DNA of 64,000 nucleotides. It comes from Armatimonadota bacterium (GTDB taxonomy: Bacteria > Armatimonadota > UBA5829 > DTJY01). The stretch is taken from assembly GCA_023511795.1 (NCBI GenBank), contig JAIMAU010000002.1:186001-250000 (forward strand), in the 5' to 3' direction. The first letter of the stretch is position 1, and each line of letters opens with the position of its first letter. The notes beneath the pieces are model-generated. The model ran no database searches. It saw nothing but the letters and a program-made list of their open reading frames with translations, and was not told the DNA's origin. A program made the translations under genes and the position numbers. Below, piece by piece: positions 53,708 through 62,994 of this stretch.

Positions 53708-55690
53708 TTACTCTATATACGCTAGAGCGTCCACCTCTGCGAGTAACTGGTTGTCCTTGAACCCTCTCAGCTGGAGCGATGCCGACCGGCAGGCTGCTAC
53801 GCATGTTCCGCATCCGTGGCAAAGGCCTTCGTTTACAGAAGCGACGACCTTTAGCGAGTTGCCCTGTTTATCGTAGATTGTCTTGGGTTCGATGGCATTA
53901 AATGGACAGACTTCCTTGCAAATTAGGCAGCCTACGCATGTGTCCTCGTTGACCTCAGCCACTGTTGGCTCGGAGAGGAGGTAATCCTTCGAGAAAAGCC
54001 CTATTACTTTCGAGGCGGCTCCTGAGGCTTGTGCTACGGAGTCTGGGATGTCCTTAGGGTATTGGCATGCGCCAGCTAAGAATATACCGGATGTCAAGAC
54101 TTCAACGGGGCGGAGCTTTGGATGTGCCTCGCTGAACCAATTGTATTCGTCAGTTGTGATGCCAAGTTTTCGTGCAAGTTCTTTTGCATCTGACTGCGGC
54201 TCCATTGCGGCAGCGAGAACTACGAGGTCGGCTTCAATTTCAACTGGCTTTCCAAGCAGTGTGTCGGCCCCGCGGACGATTAACTTTCCGTCGCCAGTTT
54301 CAAATATTCTTGAAACGCGGCCCCGAATATAAGTCGCCCCATATTTTTCGATTGCTCGACGAACAAACTCTTCGTATCCTTTGCCATTAGCCCGAATATC
54401 CATGTAGAAAACGTATGCTTGGGCGTTGGGATACTTTTCTTTCAAAAGGAGAGCATGCTTTGCGTTGTACATGCAACAGACTTTTGAGCAGTACGGGTAA
54501 CCGTGCTCATCGTCGCGCGAACCCACGCAGGAAAGAAAAACTACCTTTTCTGGCGCTTTGTGGTCGGAGGGCCTCACTAGCTTGCCTTCTGTCGGGCCTG
54601 ATGCGTTAATCAACCGTTCAAATTGAAGGCTTGAAATGACATCCGGGTACTTCCCATAGCCATAGTTCCCGTAGGCAGAGTGGTCCCATAGTTTGAAGCC
54701 GGTAGCAACTACAATTGCGCCAAATTTCTCGGTAATTATTTCGTCTTGTTGGTCATAGGCGATGGCGCCAGAAGGGCAGAGCTTCTCGCATGCCCTGCAC
54801 TTACCCTCGGTAAACCAGCGGCACTTCTCGCGGTCAATGACCGGTACATTCGGGACTGCCTGCGGGAATGGGACGTATATCGCTCGTCTCTGTCCGAGTC
54901 CTTCGTCGAACTCAGAAGGTAGCCTAACTGGACACTTTTCGTAGCAGATGCCGCATCCAGTGCATTTTGTCATGTCTACGCTTCGTGCTCTTTTTCGGAT
55001 TTTGACTTCGAAATTGCCGACAAAGCCCGAGACCTCTTCGATTTCCGAGTAAGTAAGAATTTTGATATTTGGATGGGATGCACAGTCAACCATTTTGGGC
55101 GTCAGTATGCAAGCGGCGCAGTCAAGCGTAGGGAACGTCTTGTCGTACTGCGCCATACGACCACCTATGCTTGGCGTCCGCTCAACGAGCGTAACCTTGT
55201 GCCCAGCATCAGCAATGTCAAGCGCCGCTTGGATGCCTGCTACTCCTCCACCGATAACAAGGGCGTGCTTTGTGATTGGAATTTTTTGCTCGAAGAGCGG
55301 TTCGTTTCTCGCCGCCTTCGCTACAGCCATGGCTGTAAGGTCAATCGCTTTTTTAGTAGCAGCTTCCTTGTCGTCGTGCACCCATGAGCATTGCTCGCGG
55401 ATGTTCGCCATTTCGAGCATATATGGATTTAAGCCTGCCTCGCTTATACACCGCTGAAATGTTGGCTCGTGAAGCCGTGGCGAACATGATGCGACAACAA
55501 CCTTATCGAGCCTGTGTTCCTTGATTGCTTCTTTGATTAAGTTTTGGCCTGGTTCTGAGCACATATATTTGTAATGCGTAGCGTAGACGACCGAGGGCAT
55601 CTTCGACGCCGCTTCGGCTACCTTCTCCACATCTACTGTTTTAGCTATGTTTGATCCACACCAGCAGACGAAAACTCCTACTCGTGCCAT
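53708..55690 (-). CDS. hdrA: Heterodisulfide reductase subunit A (flavin-bifurcating)
   Basis: 660 residues. N-terminal FVCWCGSNIAKTVD and YMCSEPGQ segments, FAD site ALVIGGGVAGIQAALDIADAGHKV near 148, CIAC-type ferredoxin motifs CTGCGICYEKCP (about 243) and, at the C-terminus, CVGCLICKEVCP and CHGCGTCVAAC. HdrA is the flavin subunit that splits electrons between ferredoxin and the disulfide subunit. The site that is Sec in some archaeal HdrA is Cys here. 1 nt after hdrB. Confidence 0.94.
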   Translation of the reverse strand: MARVGVFVCWCGSNIAKTVDVEKVAEAASKMPSVVYATHYKYMCSEPGQNLIKEAIKEHRLDKVVVASCSPRLHEPTFQRCISEAGLNPYMLEMANIREQCSWVHDDKEAATKKAIDLTAMAVAKAARNEPLFEQKIPITKHALVIGGGVAGIQAALDIADAGHKVTLVERTPSIGGRMAQYDKTFPTLDCAACILTPKMVDCASHPNIKILTYSEIEEVSGFVGNFEVKIRKRARSVDMTKCTGCGICYEKCPVRLPSEFDEGLGQRRAIYVPFPQAVPNVPVIDREKCRWFTEGKCRACEKLCPSGAIAYDQQDEIITEKFGAIVVATGFKLWDHSAYGNYGYGKYPDVISSLQFERLINASGPTEGKLVRPSDHKAPEKVVFLSCVGSRDDEHGYPYCSKVCCMYNAKHALLLKEKYPNAQAYVFYMDIRANGKGYEEFVRRAIEKYGATYIRGRVSRIFETGDGKLIVRGADTLLGKPVEIEADLVVLAAAMEPQSDAKELARKLGITTDEYNWFSEAHPKLRPVEVLTSGIFLAGACQYPKDIPDSVAQASGAASKVIGLFSKDYLLSEPTVAEVNEDTCVGCLICKEVCPFNAIEPKTIYDKQGNSLKVVASVNEGLCHGCGTCVAACRSASLQLRGFKDNQLLAEVDALAYIE

Positions 55691-55691
55691 T

Positions 55692-56558
55692 TTAACCTCT
55701 CACACCGGTGGTCAGAACTTGCTCGGGGCTGACCATTAACTTGTCTAAGCCGAGCGATGTGCCAGGAAGCCCGAATGCTATCCCCATTAACTGCGTGAAG
55801 TAGAACGCAGGGAGCCCGTATTTCTCGCCATATGCTTTCTCCACGTCAGACTGCCGAAGGTCTAGGTTCGACTGGCAGAGAGGGCATGCTGTCGCCAGAC
55901 AATTTGCCCCTGCGCGCTTTGCCATTGAGAGGATATCATGCGTTAGCTTTAAAACAACCTCCGTCTTTGAGATCGAAAGGCCTGCGCCACAGCACTCTGT
56001 CTTATAGGGCCACTTTACCACTTCAGCTCCTAGGGCAGTAATTAGATTGTCGAGCGACTGTGGGTCTTCTGGGTCATCAAATTCCGTCGTCTCTGGCGGC
56101 CTAACTAGAAGACAACCATAATATGGCGCGACCTTTAAATTCTCCAGCAGACGCTTCACGTGTTCGCGGATGGTCTCAGTGCCGATTTCGTTAATGACAG
56201 CTAAAAGTGGAAGGACTTTTACTTTGCCTGAGTATGGCATCCCGATTAAATCACTCATTCGTGCTAGGAGCTCTGGGTTTTCGTTGACTGCGACGTTTGA
56301 GGACTTCATTCGGTTGAAACATGCTGCACATGGTGCAATTACATCGAGGCCCATCGTCTCGGCGATTGCTAAGTTGCGAAGGGGTAGTGCAATGCTTAAG
56401 TCGCGGTTTAAGGCATGTGCCGAAGTTGCACCACAGCAGTTCCAATCTGGTATTTCCACTAACTCTATTCCGAGCTGTTTGCATACAGCTAAGGTCGAGA
56501 GATTATAATCTCTTGCAGTCGAATGCAATGAACAGCCCGGGTAATACGCATATCTCAT
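55692..56558 (-). CDS. hdrB: Heterodisulfide reductase subunit B
   Basis: 288 residues. Two CCG domains: YYPGCSL, WNCCGA, CAACF and YYGCLL, TECCGAGL, ACPLC, which hold the special [4Fe-4S] clusters where the disulfide is cleaved. Partner is usually CoM-S-S-CoB in methanogens or DsrC in sulfur bacteria; neither is visible, so the natural disulfide is unknown. 50 nt after hdrC. Confidence 0.94.
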   Translation of the reverse strand: MRYAYYPGCSLHSTARDYNLSTLAVCKQLGIELVEIPDWNCCGATSAHALNRDLSIALPLRNLAIAETMGLDVIAPCAACFNRMKSSNVAVNENPELLARMSDLIGMPYSGKVKVLPLLAVINEIGTETIREHVKRLLENLKVAPYYGCLLVRPPETTEFDDPEDPQSLDNLITALGAEVVKWPYKTECCGAGLSISKTEVVLKLTHDILSMAKRAGANCLATACPLCQSNLDLRQSDVEKAYGEKYGLPAFYFTQLMGIAFGLPGTSLGLDKLMVSPEQVLTTGVRG

Positions 56559-56608
56559 CTTTATAGTACTCCTGCTGCTATAAAAGTAGTAAGCAGTCGA
56601 AAATAAGC

Positions 56609-57172
56609 TTATTTTCCAAAAGTTTTATTGAATATCTTCTTTATATCACTTCGTCCTTTTAGGAACTCTGGGATAAGTGCCAATTTCCCTTTTAGGAACA
56701 TTCGTGCGCCAAGAAGCAAGTCCGAAAACAGGTTTCCGCTTCTTAACTTGTATTCAGCAAGCATGGTAATCTCGTGCACCCTGCCCATGCGTTCTACGGA
56801 GTCCAGGAAGGTTTTGTGGAATGTGCTGATAGATGGCTCACTGGGTTTGATTTTCCTTGCAACTGCTGTCTCGCGCAGAGCGTCCATTACCTTTGCAAGC
56901 TCAATCCCGCGGGGGCAACGCGTTGTGCAAGTCTCACAACCAACGCAGAGCCATATCATCCTGGACCTGAGGACAGGTTCTTCTAGCCCGACCTGAACCA
57001 TTCGCGTGACTTGATTTGGCATAATATCAGCAGTAAAGGCTACTGGGCATCCGGCAGTGCATTCTCCACACTGGTAGCACGAAATCACCGGCTGGCCGCT
57101 CAGCGCAGTTATCTCGTCGCAGAACTTCTTCTCGCCTGTGAGACGTATTCTATCCTCGGCAATAGCTTGCAA
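56609..57172 (-). CDS. hdrC: Heterodisulfide reductase subunit C
   Basis: 187 residues. Two [4Fe-4S] motifs, CYQCGECTAGCP and CVGCETCTTRCP, carry electrons from HdrA to HdrB. First gene of the hdrCBA-flxDCBA operon. TTG start with GGAGG about 8 nt upstream. Confidence 0.92.
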   Translation of the reverse strand: MQAIAEDRIRLTGEKKFCDEITALSGQPVISCYQCGECTAGCPVAFTADIMPNQVTRMVQVGLEEPVLRSRMIWLCVGCETCTTRCPRGIELAKVMDALRETAVARKIKPSEPSISTFHKTFLDSVERMGRVHEITMLAEYKLRSGNLFSDLLLGARMFLKGKLALIPEFLKGRSDIKKIFNKTFGK

Positions 57173-57481
57173 TTCTAACCTCCAAAAAGACTTGGGGAGT
57201 TCAGGATTTATTAGAGCCTAAACCCCTATCCGAATTACTGTTCCCAAGCCAATCATGTGCTCCAGCTTTTGGAATTGTTCTGCAGAGAAACACCAACTCT
57301 GGGTAGTAAGAGCTACACCTTTAGGACACGATGAGGGCTATATAGATACAAGGTTAAGACATTCTTTGTTCGCCTGGCAACCAACTTATCCAGTGCCCCC
57401 AGTGTCTATTTTGCAAGGTAGTTGGTGCCCAACAGATTCGACATGCCAAATCTTGATAATCTATTTTTGATTGAACAACAC

Positions 57482-57511
57482 ATTATAACGTTTTCATGGA
57501 CGTGTTTGCAA
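57482..57511 (-). promoter_or_regulatory. Probable promoter of the hdr-flx operon
   Basis: Minus-strand TTGCAA, 18-nt spacer, TATAAT, implying a leader of about 300 nt before the hdrC TTG. Confidence 0.5.
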
Positions 57512-57555
57512 GCAACAGACGTTGCTGACTTTTTATCTGCCGCCAATCTAATTTT

Positions 57556-57577
57556 AATGGATTAACCTTAATCCATT
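57556..57577. repeat. AATGGATTAA-CC-TTAATCCATT palindrome
   Basis: Perfect 10-bp arms around CC, 45 bp upstream of the hdr -35 box. Looks like a regulator-binding site; it does not match the Rex consensus I know. Confidence 0.55.
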
Positions 57578-57881
57578 CTTAAAAGAATCGTAAGCCTAAA
57601 TAAAAAGTTATTTAAGTTTGATTGGGTTTTAATGCGAAGGCTTTGGCAATTTTGCGATTATGAGAGGCGACAGTGGAGTTTGGGAAGAGAGGCATGAGGG
57701 AGATTTACCTAGGCTGATAAGTGGCGTTTGGCAGTTATTTTTGTGAGCCACGGTTCGTCTTTCGAATACATTGCTTATTCTTGTAAATATCCCTGACAAT
57801 GCTTGGTTTAAGAATCGCTTCTTCAGTCTCAATGCCAAAAATGGGTGGTTTGTTTGCCTTTGGTTATGGGCGAAGTTGTCA

Positions 57882-59072
57882 TTATTTGGAAGCGTCCTTT
57901 TTAGTCTTTGCTCGGTAGACAGCTATGGCTTCATCATATACCTGTCGCACTGGAACTGAATGTGCCTCCGCAGCTTTTCGGCAATCTTCGTATTCAGGCG
58001 AGGCTACAATCTCGGTGTCGTCAGTCATGCCGACCTTAATGCGAATGTCGCCGAATCGTGTTGTTGCCGTCTCCCACTTCCTATTGAGGCATCGCCGCTT
58101 GGCGTCCGAAATTCGAATGCCAAATGTTGTTGTTTCTGCTAGCATAACTTGTGCTACAATGTCTTTCCTATCGGTCGGGCAAATTGCGCTGAGTAGGGTT
58201 CCGGGGCGGCTTTTTTTCATGATGATTGGCGTTAGAAATACATCAAGCGCTCCTGCTTGGAACAGCCTTTCAAAAATGAGCTCATAAAACTCGGGGTTCA
58301 TATCGTCAATATTTGTTTCTATTATCGAGACATATTCTGTAGGAGAAAGCGCTTCTTGTGAAGGATTGCCTATTAGCACACGCAACACATTTGGGAATTG
58401 GAACTCAGCTTTGCCCGCTCCATAGCCTATGGATTGAATGCTCATAGAAGGCATGCCACCAAATTCGGACGCAAACGTGGAGATCAAAGCAGCTCCTGTG
58501 GGTGTAACGAGCTCTCCCTCAATGCCGGCATCATATATTGGTATGTTTTTTACTAGCTCGACAGTTGCAGGAGCGGGCAGCGGTATTCTGCCATGCGCAA
58601 CTTCGACAAAGCCGCGACCCATCGGAAGCGGAGATCCAATGACTTTCTCGATGCCAAGGAGCTCGATTAGAATACAAGCGCTGACTATGTCTACTATTGC
58701 GTCGATTGCTCCGACTTCGTGGAAATGCACTTCCTCTGGACTAGTGCCGTGAACTAATGCCTCAGCTTCAGCCAACCGCCTAAAAATAGCCAAAGCTTTC
58801 TCTTTGACTGATTCTGAGAGGCCGCTTGATATTATGATGTCGGAAACATCTTTTAGCCTGCGGTGGTGATGGTCTTCGGATGTCAAGACTTCGACATTCG
58901 TTGCCCGAATGCCCTTTTTGTTTATTTTTGAAATTTTGAGTTCAAACTCGATTTCGGGGAGCTTAGCAAGCTCCTCTCGGAACTCAGCCTCATTGGCACC
59001 GCAGTCGAGCAAGGCTCCAAGCGTCATGTCGCCGCTAATTCCGGCAAAGCAGTCAAAATAGGCAATTCGCAT
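57882..59072 (-). CDS. larC: LarC, nickel insertion for the pincer cofactor
   Basis: 396 residues. LarC inserts Ni (CTP-dependent) into the pyridinium-3,5-bisthiocarboxylate mononucleotide to give the nickel-pincer nucleotide. Typical start RIAYFDCFAGISGDMTLGALLDCG and HHHRRLKDV (His-rich Ni site near 68), EVHFHEVGAIDAIVD (about 117). One continuous frame, so the frameshift that splits larC in some lactobacilli is not used. Confidence 0.95.
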   Translation of the reverse strand: MRIAYFDCFAGISGDMTLGALLDCGANEAEFREELAKLPEIEFELKISKINKKGIRATNVEVLTSEDHHHRRLKDVSDIIISSGLSESVKEKALAIFRRLAEAEALVHGTSPEEVHFHEVGAIDAIVDIVSACILIELLGIEKVIGSPLPMGRGFVEVAHGRIPLPAPATVELVKNIPIYDAGIEGELVTPTGAALISTFASEFGGMPSMSIQSIGYGAGKAEFQFPNVLRVLIGNPSQEALSPTEYVSIIETNIDDMNPEFYELIFERLFQAGALDVFLTPIIMKKSRPGTLLSAICPTDRKDIVAQVMLAETTTFGIRISDAKRRCLNRKWETATTRFGDIRIKVGMTDDTEIVASPEYEDCRKAAEAHSVPVRQVYDEAIAVYRAKTKKDASK

Positions 59073-59094
59073 GAGGCTTCTCCGTTTTGTTTGG

Positions 59095-59850
59095 TTATTT
59101 ATTCACTAAATGTGCAAAGTAGCCTGCGCCAAACCCGTTGTCGATGTTCACGACAGCTACGCCTTCTGCACATGTGTTGAGCATCGAAAGAAGCGCCGCT
59201 AAGCCAGCAAAGCTTGCGCCATATCCAATGCTTGTTGGTACAGCTATAACTGGTTTGCTAACCAAGCCTCCAACGACGCTTGCAAGTGCTCCTTCCATTC
59301 CCGCGACAACAATAATGACATTAGCGTTGTCGAGTTTTTCCTTTTGGTTTAGAAGTCTATGCAAGCCAGCGACACCGATGTCATAGATGCGCTCGACCCT
59401 GCTTCCCATTGCTTCGGCGGTAATGGCTGCCTCCTCGGCAACTGGGATATCTGCTGTTCCGGCGGAGACCACCAAAATATAGTTTTCGCTACTGACGGCT
59501 TGGGGTTTGTCTTCTTTGCTCCTTACTATTATCATTCGCGCGGCTTCGTGATAAATAGCATGAGGAATCTCACGCTTTACGGCTTCATATGCAGCTATAT
59601 CCGCCCGAGTTGCCAAAACAGTTGGGTTTATCGCAGCTAGACGTTTAATAATTTCAACAATCTGTTGGGGGGTCTTCCCTTGGCAAAATACTACCTCTGG
59701 GAAGCCGGTACGGATGCTACGATGGTGATCTATTTTGCAGTAGCCGAGGTCCTCGTATGGCAGGTTACGCAGTTTGGATACTGCTTCGTCAACCGTTATT
59801 TCGCCTGATTGCAAAGCGTTCAGTATTTCTCGCAGGGAATTGATGTCCAT
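59095..59850 (-). CDS. larB: LarB, pincer-cofactor carboxylase
   Basis: 251 residues. Carboxylates and hydrolyses nicotinic acid adenine dinucleotide to the pincer precursor. The PurE-like second half has VSAGTADIPVAEEAAITAEAMG and GMEGALASVVGGLVSKPVIAVPTSIGYGASFAG. Starts MDINSLREILNALQSGEITVDEAV as usual. 22 nt to larC, 54 nt from larE. Confidence 0.95.
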   Translation of the reverse strand: MDINSLREILNALQSGEITVDEAVSKLRNLPYEDLGYCKIDHHRSIRTGFPEVVFCQGKTPQQIVEIIKRLAAINPTVLATRADIAAYEAVKREIPHAIYHEAARMIIVRSKEDKPQAVSSENYILVVSAGTADIPVAEEAAITAEAMGSRVERIYDIGVAGLHRLLNQKEKLDNANVIIVVAGMEGALASVVGGLVSKPVIAVPTSIGYGASFAGLAALLSMLNTCAEGVAVVNIDNGFGAGYFAHLVNK

Positions 59851-59904
59851 TTTTGAGTTAATGGGAGCTTGGAATCATAAGATCTTATTAATCGCCAATA
59901 GTTA

Positions 59905-60723
59905 TTAACTAGTTTTGGCTTTTGTATTCAAAGCTTCATTCATGCTTCCAGTGCGGTAGCCTTCAAGGTCAACGGCTACGTATAGGTATCCAACCTTTTT
60001 GAGTTCCTCAACCACCTTAGGCCGAATTTTAGAATCCAGCAACTTTGGTAGCTCTTCCATCTCGACCTCAATTCGCGCGATGGTATCATGGTGCCTAACC
60101 CTAACCTGTCGGAAGCCTAGACCTTTGAGTGCTGTTTCTGCTTTGTCGACCTTCTGTAGGGCTTCTGCAGTGATTTGTACTCCATAGGGAATTCTTGAGG
60201 CTAGGCAGGCGAGAGATGGCTTATCCCACGTCGGCAAGCCTAGCTCGCGAGAGATCTCGCGAATATCCGCCTTTGTAAGGCCTGCTTCCTGAAGTGGTGC
60301 GCGTATATCCATTTCTGATGCAGCTTTTGCTCCAGGACGGTAATCTTTTAGGTCGTCAACGTTTGCACCATGGGCTACCCATTTGAGACCCGCCCCCGCC
60401 GCGACCTGTTTGAGCTTAGCGAATAGTTCCCTTTTGCAATAGTAACACCTTTCAGGGGTATTTATTGCGAAAGAAGGGTTATCGAGCTCATGGGTGCGAA
60501 TCTTAATCACGCGAGCGCCGAGTGCGATTGCTGTTTTCTCCGCTTGCTCTATCTCGTCGGCCGGGTAGGTCTCGGAAGTCGCTATCACGGCAACTACCCG
60601 ATCTCCGAGCACATCGAGGCTAGCCTTTAGGAGTAGTGTGCTATCCACTCCGCCAGAATAGGCTACCAGGATGCTATTCATTTTTCCAATAATATCTTTG
60701 AGTTTATCGTATTTGGTGTCCAT
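59905..60723 (-). CDS. larE: LarE, sulfur transferase of the pincer-cofactor pathway
   Basis: 272 residues. An ATP-pyrophosphatase that puts sulfur on the pincer precursor. PP-loop SGGVDS (23-28), Cys93 and Cys96 in RCYYC, and Cys173 in PSLACLASR, the likely position of the sacrificial Cys known from L. plantarum LarE; with three Cys it might instead carry a [4Fe-4S] cluster as in other LarE types. First gene of larE-larB-larC. The start at 60723 fits the family; 60735 is also possible. larA itself is not in the window. Confidence 0.93.
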   Translation of the reverse strand: MDTKYDKLKDIIGKMNSILVAYSGGVDSTLLLKASLDVLGDRVVAVIATSETYPADEIEQAEKTAIALGARVIKIRTHELDNPSFAINTPERCYYCKRELFAKLKQVAAGAGLKWVAHGANVDDLKDYRPGAKAASEMDIRAPLQEAGLTKADIREISRELGLPTWDKPSLACLASRIPYGVQITAEALQKVDKAETALKGLGFRQVRVRHHDTIARIEVEMEELPKLLDSKIRPKVVEELKKVGYLYVAVDLEGYRTGSMNEALNTKAKTS

Positions 60724-60767
60724 ATCGAAAAACATTATTTAAAAACGAATGAAGCCAGCTCGGAAGT

Positions 60768-60796
60768 AGTATAATTATCATTGTAGAAAAAGTCAA
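60768..60796 (-). promoter_or_regulatory. Promoter of the lar operon
   Basis: Minus-strand TTGACT, 17-nt spacer, TATACT, about 25-40 nt before the larE start. Confidence 0.75.
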
Positions 60797-60916
60797 ACTC
60801 AGCAATGCATCTACAGGCGCGCATCATGCGAAGGAATAACTCCATAGTGTATTTAATGTTTTATGTGGGCGCTTGTTGGTATTTATGACGAGCCTTGATT
60901 GAAAGGGGGCAATGGT

Positions 60917-61153
60917 ATGCCTGCTGAGGATGTGCAAATGACTCGGCTGGTACAGCGAGAAATTGGACGCCGATATATAGATTCCAGACAGCTGGATGTT
61001 AGAGTGATTCATGGCGTGGTCTATATTCGTGGTATTGTTAGGAAAATACGCGGTCATGATGTAAGTTTGGAAGCCGAAATGGAGATTATCCGCAGGATTC
61101 TTCGCTCCAAGCCTGGCATTAGAGATGTAATCATGGATGTAACTTACAGGTAG
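60917..61153 (+). CDS. Small BON-like domain protein, 78 aa
   Basis: Pattern of alternating strands and helix, QLDVRVIHGVVYIRGIVRKI then EAEMEIIRRILRSKPGIRDVIMDV, matches the BON fold, often a phospholipid- or ligand-binding module. No signal peptide. ATG at 60917 chosen because AAAGGGGG sits 8 nt upstream; a TTG at 60899 is in frame. Confidence 0.65.
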   Translation: MPAEDVQMTRLVQREIGRRYIDSRQLDVRVIHGVVYIRGIVRKIRGHDVSLEAEMEIIRRILRSKPGIRDVIMDVTYR

Positions 61154-61238
61154 CCGAGGTTTCAGACCGAAAGAGCTTTGAACATAATAAACGCTGTTTT
61201 AGTTGTGCACGTTGTTTAGATACCATTATGGGTAATTT

Positions 61239-62957
61239 CTATGGGTTCGGAGTCACGAAAATTGTTTTTTCTCGTTGGTAGATGGCCATCCCTGACGGTG
61301 CATTTTTGGGTTTTCGAACGTGTTTCCTGAGCGTGTAATCAACGGGTACTAGCGACGAGTGTTTGGAGTCACTATGCTGAGCCGCGATTTCGGCAGCGGC
61401 GTGCAAGACTGCTGGTGGAACTGCTTCAGGATGTCCTTTTGTTCGTATAATGACATGGGCGCTCGGTGCGGCTTTGACGTGAACCCAGTAATCATTTGGA
61501 GACGCTAGCCTTGTAAGCAAATAGTCATTCGCTTCGCTATTTTGGCCGTATAATATTTCCCAGCCGTCTGAGACGACCTTTCCAATCTTGTAGCCCTCGA
61601 ACTCTGGCTTTCGCTTCTCGGCTGGTGCCTGCTCTTGCTTGCTCAGGTGTATTCCGCTAGTCTCAAGGGTTTCGTGAAGTTGCTGAATTTGTTCGATTGA
61701 TGTAATCAGATTTGCAGAGTCGAGCACTTTTCTTAGCAGTTTAATTTCGGTACTTATTTCGGCAAAGCGGTCCTTCATCGCTTCTATACCCGTGAGCATT
61801 TTTCGATATTTTTTGAAATAAGCTTCCGCATTCTCGATAGCGCTAAGGGCTGGGTCAAGCTCTACCCTAATCACTGAGCCAGAAGGGTCATAATAATCCA
61901 CCAACTCGACGTATTCTGCCCCATTAGGAATGGTGGCTGCTTGGGCAAGTATTAAGTCGCCGATTTGTTTGAAGCGCTCTGGCGCTTCGAATTCAGCCAA
62001 GTTTTCCTGAATTGAAGCAATTGCATGTTCCCTAGAATCTATTTCTTTTTGCACAAGGCTTATGAAGTTTTCCTTTGCTCGTTCAAGGGCTATTCGCGGC
62101 AAAGCGCTGGTGTAGTAAATGTCTGCAACTCCGCTTACCGTCGGTCGCTGATGTTGATTAGCCGCTGTGTGTTGGACGCTTGGGAATGGATAAAAACCAA
62201 TCGTATGCCCGGCGTTGTCAGTGATTATCACAGGAGAAAAATCGGCCCGCTTTACCCGGTCGAAAAATTCGGTGAATACATCTGGAAGCTGATTTACGTT
62301 GTCATGGCTTCTGGCGGCGAGTTCACGTGCGGCAAAGGGACTTATCCCGGTAAACGTTTTCGAAAGCCAGGAGGCAATTTCTGTTTGGTCAGCTGTGCTT
62401 GATGGGAAGGTATCGTTGAGCAGCTTGGCGAACTCATCTTTCGTGACGGACAGAGGATTGGTCTTGTTTTGTGGTGGAGGAGGTACGTATTGCCTGCCGG
62501 GGAGTACCTCGCGATAGCGATTCTTTTGGTGCCCAATGGGCTTGATTACGCCAAGTATACGATAAGAATCATTTATTAGAACAATATTGCTATGTTTTCC
62601 CATGATTTCAACAACCATTGTTAGTCGTTCGCCATCATAAGCTGTGAATTTAAGGCGGAGTATGCGGTCGAAATCCGCCTGTTCCGCTCCAACGAACCGT
62701 GCGCCTTCGAGGCGCTTGCGAAGAAGCATGCAGAAATTCGGAGGTGTCTTGGGGTTTGGGCGTCTAACTGAAGTTAAGTGAATGCGTGGATGCTCGGCGT
62801 TGGCAGAAATTAGCAGGCTATAGTTCGCTCCGCTACTCCTGATGACAATAACAATGTCAAGCGGTTCCGGCTGTCGAATCTCGGATATACGGCCGTTAGC
62901 TAGATATCTATTTAATTCCGCCGCGACAGCGGCTAAAATTACGCTATCGAAATTCAC
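61239..62957 (-). CDS. rqcH: RqcH/Rqc2-homologue NFACT protein
   Basis: 572 residues. Binds stalled 50S subunits and helps add alanine tails (bacterial ribosome-associated quality control). NFACT-N at 1-220 (RISEIRQPEPLDIVIVI; ELAARSHDNVNQLPD), two helix-hairpin/coiled-coil parts (about 280-430) and NFACT-R at the end (DYLLTRLASPNDYWVHVKAAPSAHVIIRTKG; RKHVRKPKNAPSG). GTG start only about 4 nt from the expected transcript start. Divergent from GH42 with 37 bp between. Confidence 0.92.
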   Translation of the reverse strand: MNFDSVILAAVAAELNRYLANGRISEIRQPEPLDIVIVIRSSGANYSLLISANAEHPRIHLTSVRRPNPKTPPNFCMLLRKRLEGARFVGAEQADFDRILRLKFTAYDGERLTMVVEIMGKHSNIVLINDSYRILGVIKPIGHQKNRYREVLPGRQYVPPPPQNKTNPLSVTKDEFAKLLNDTFPSSTADQTEIASWLSKTFTGISPFAARELAARSHDNVNQLPDVFTEFFDRVKRADFSPVIITDNAGHTIGFYPFPSVQHTAANQHQRPTVSGVADIYYTSALPRIALERAKENFISLVQKEIDSREHAIASIQENLAEFEAPERFKQIGDLILAQAATIPNGAEYVELVDYYDPSGSVIRVELDPALSAIENAEAYFKKYRKMLTGIEAMKDRFAEISTEIKLLRKVLDSANLITSIEQIQQLHETLETSGIHLSKQEQAPAEKRKPEFEGYKIGKVVSDGWEILYGQNSEANDYLLTRLASPNDYWVHVKAAPSAHVIIRTKGHPEAVPPAVLHAAAEIAAQHSDSKHSSLVPVDYTLRKHVRKPKNAPSGMAIYQREKTIFVTPNP

Positions 62958-62967
62958 TTCAATATAA

Positions 62968-62973
62968 ATTATA
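62968..62973 (-). promoter_or_regulatory. -10 box of rqcH (near-leaderless)
   Basis: TATAAT on the minus strand, 10 nt before the GTG start. The promoter must overlap the start region of the divergent GH42 gene. Confidence 0.5.
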
Positions 62974-62994
62974 TCATAACTCAGAGGGGTGAAA

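Larger units (their letters stand above)
57173..57881. other. 709-bp region between lar and hdr operons
   Basis: Carries the promoter of the hdr operon (57482-57511) and a leader of about 300 nt (57173-57475) in which I recognise no riboswitch family. Further out lies a palindrome at 57556-57577. The part next to larC (57580-57881) shows no convincing gene, terminator or repeat. Confidence 0.45.

Noticed and set aside
53708-55690. HdrA or FlxD as additional selenoproteins
   Set aside because: Both frames are uninterrupted and the sites that are Sec in some relatives are Cys codons here.
57255-57470. 71-codon ORF in the hdr leader region
   Set aside because: Antisense to the leader, no ribosome site, no recognisable protein features.
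57882-59072. Programmed frameshift in larC
   Set aside because: The gene is one continuous frame with both LarC parts, so no frameshift is required.
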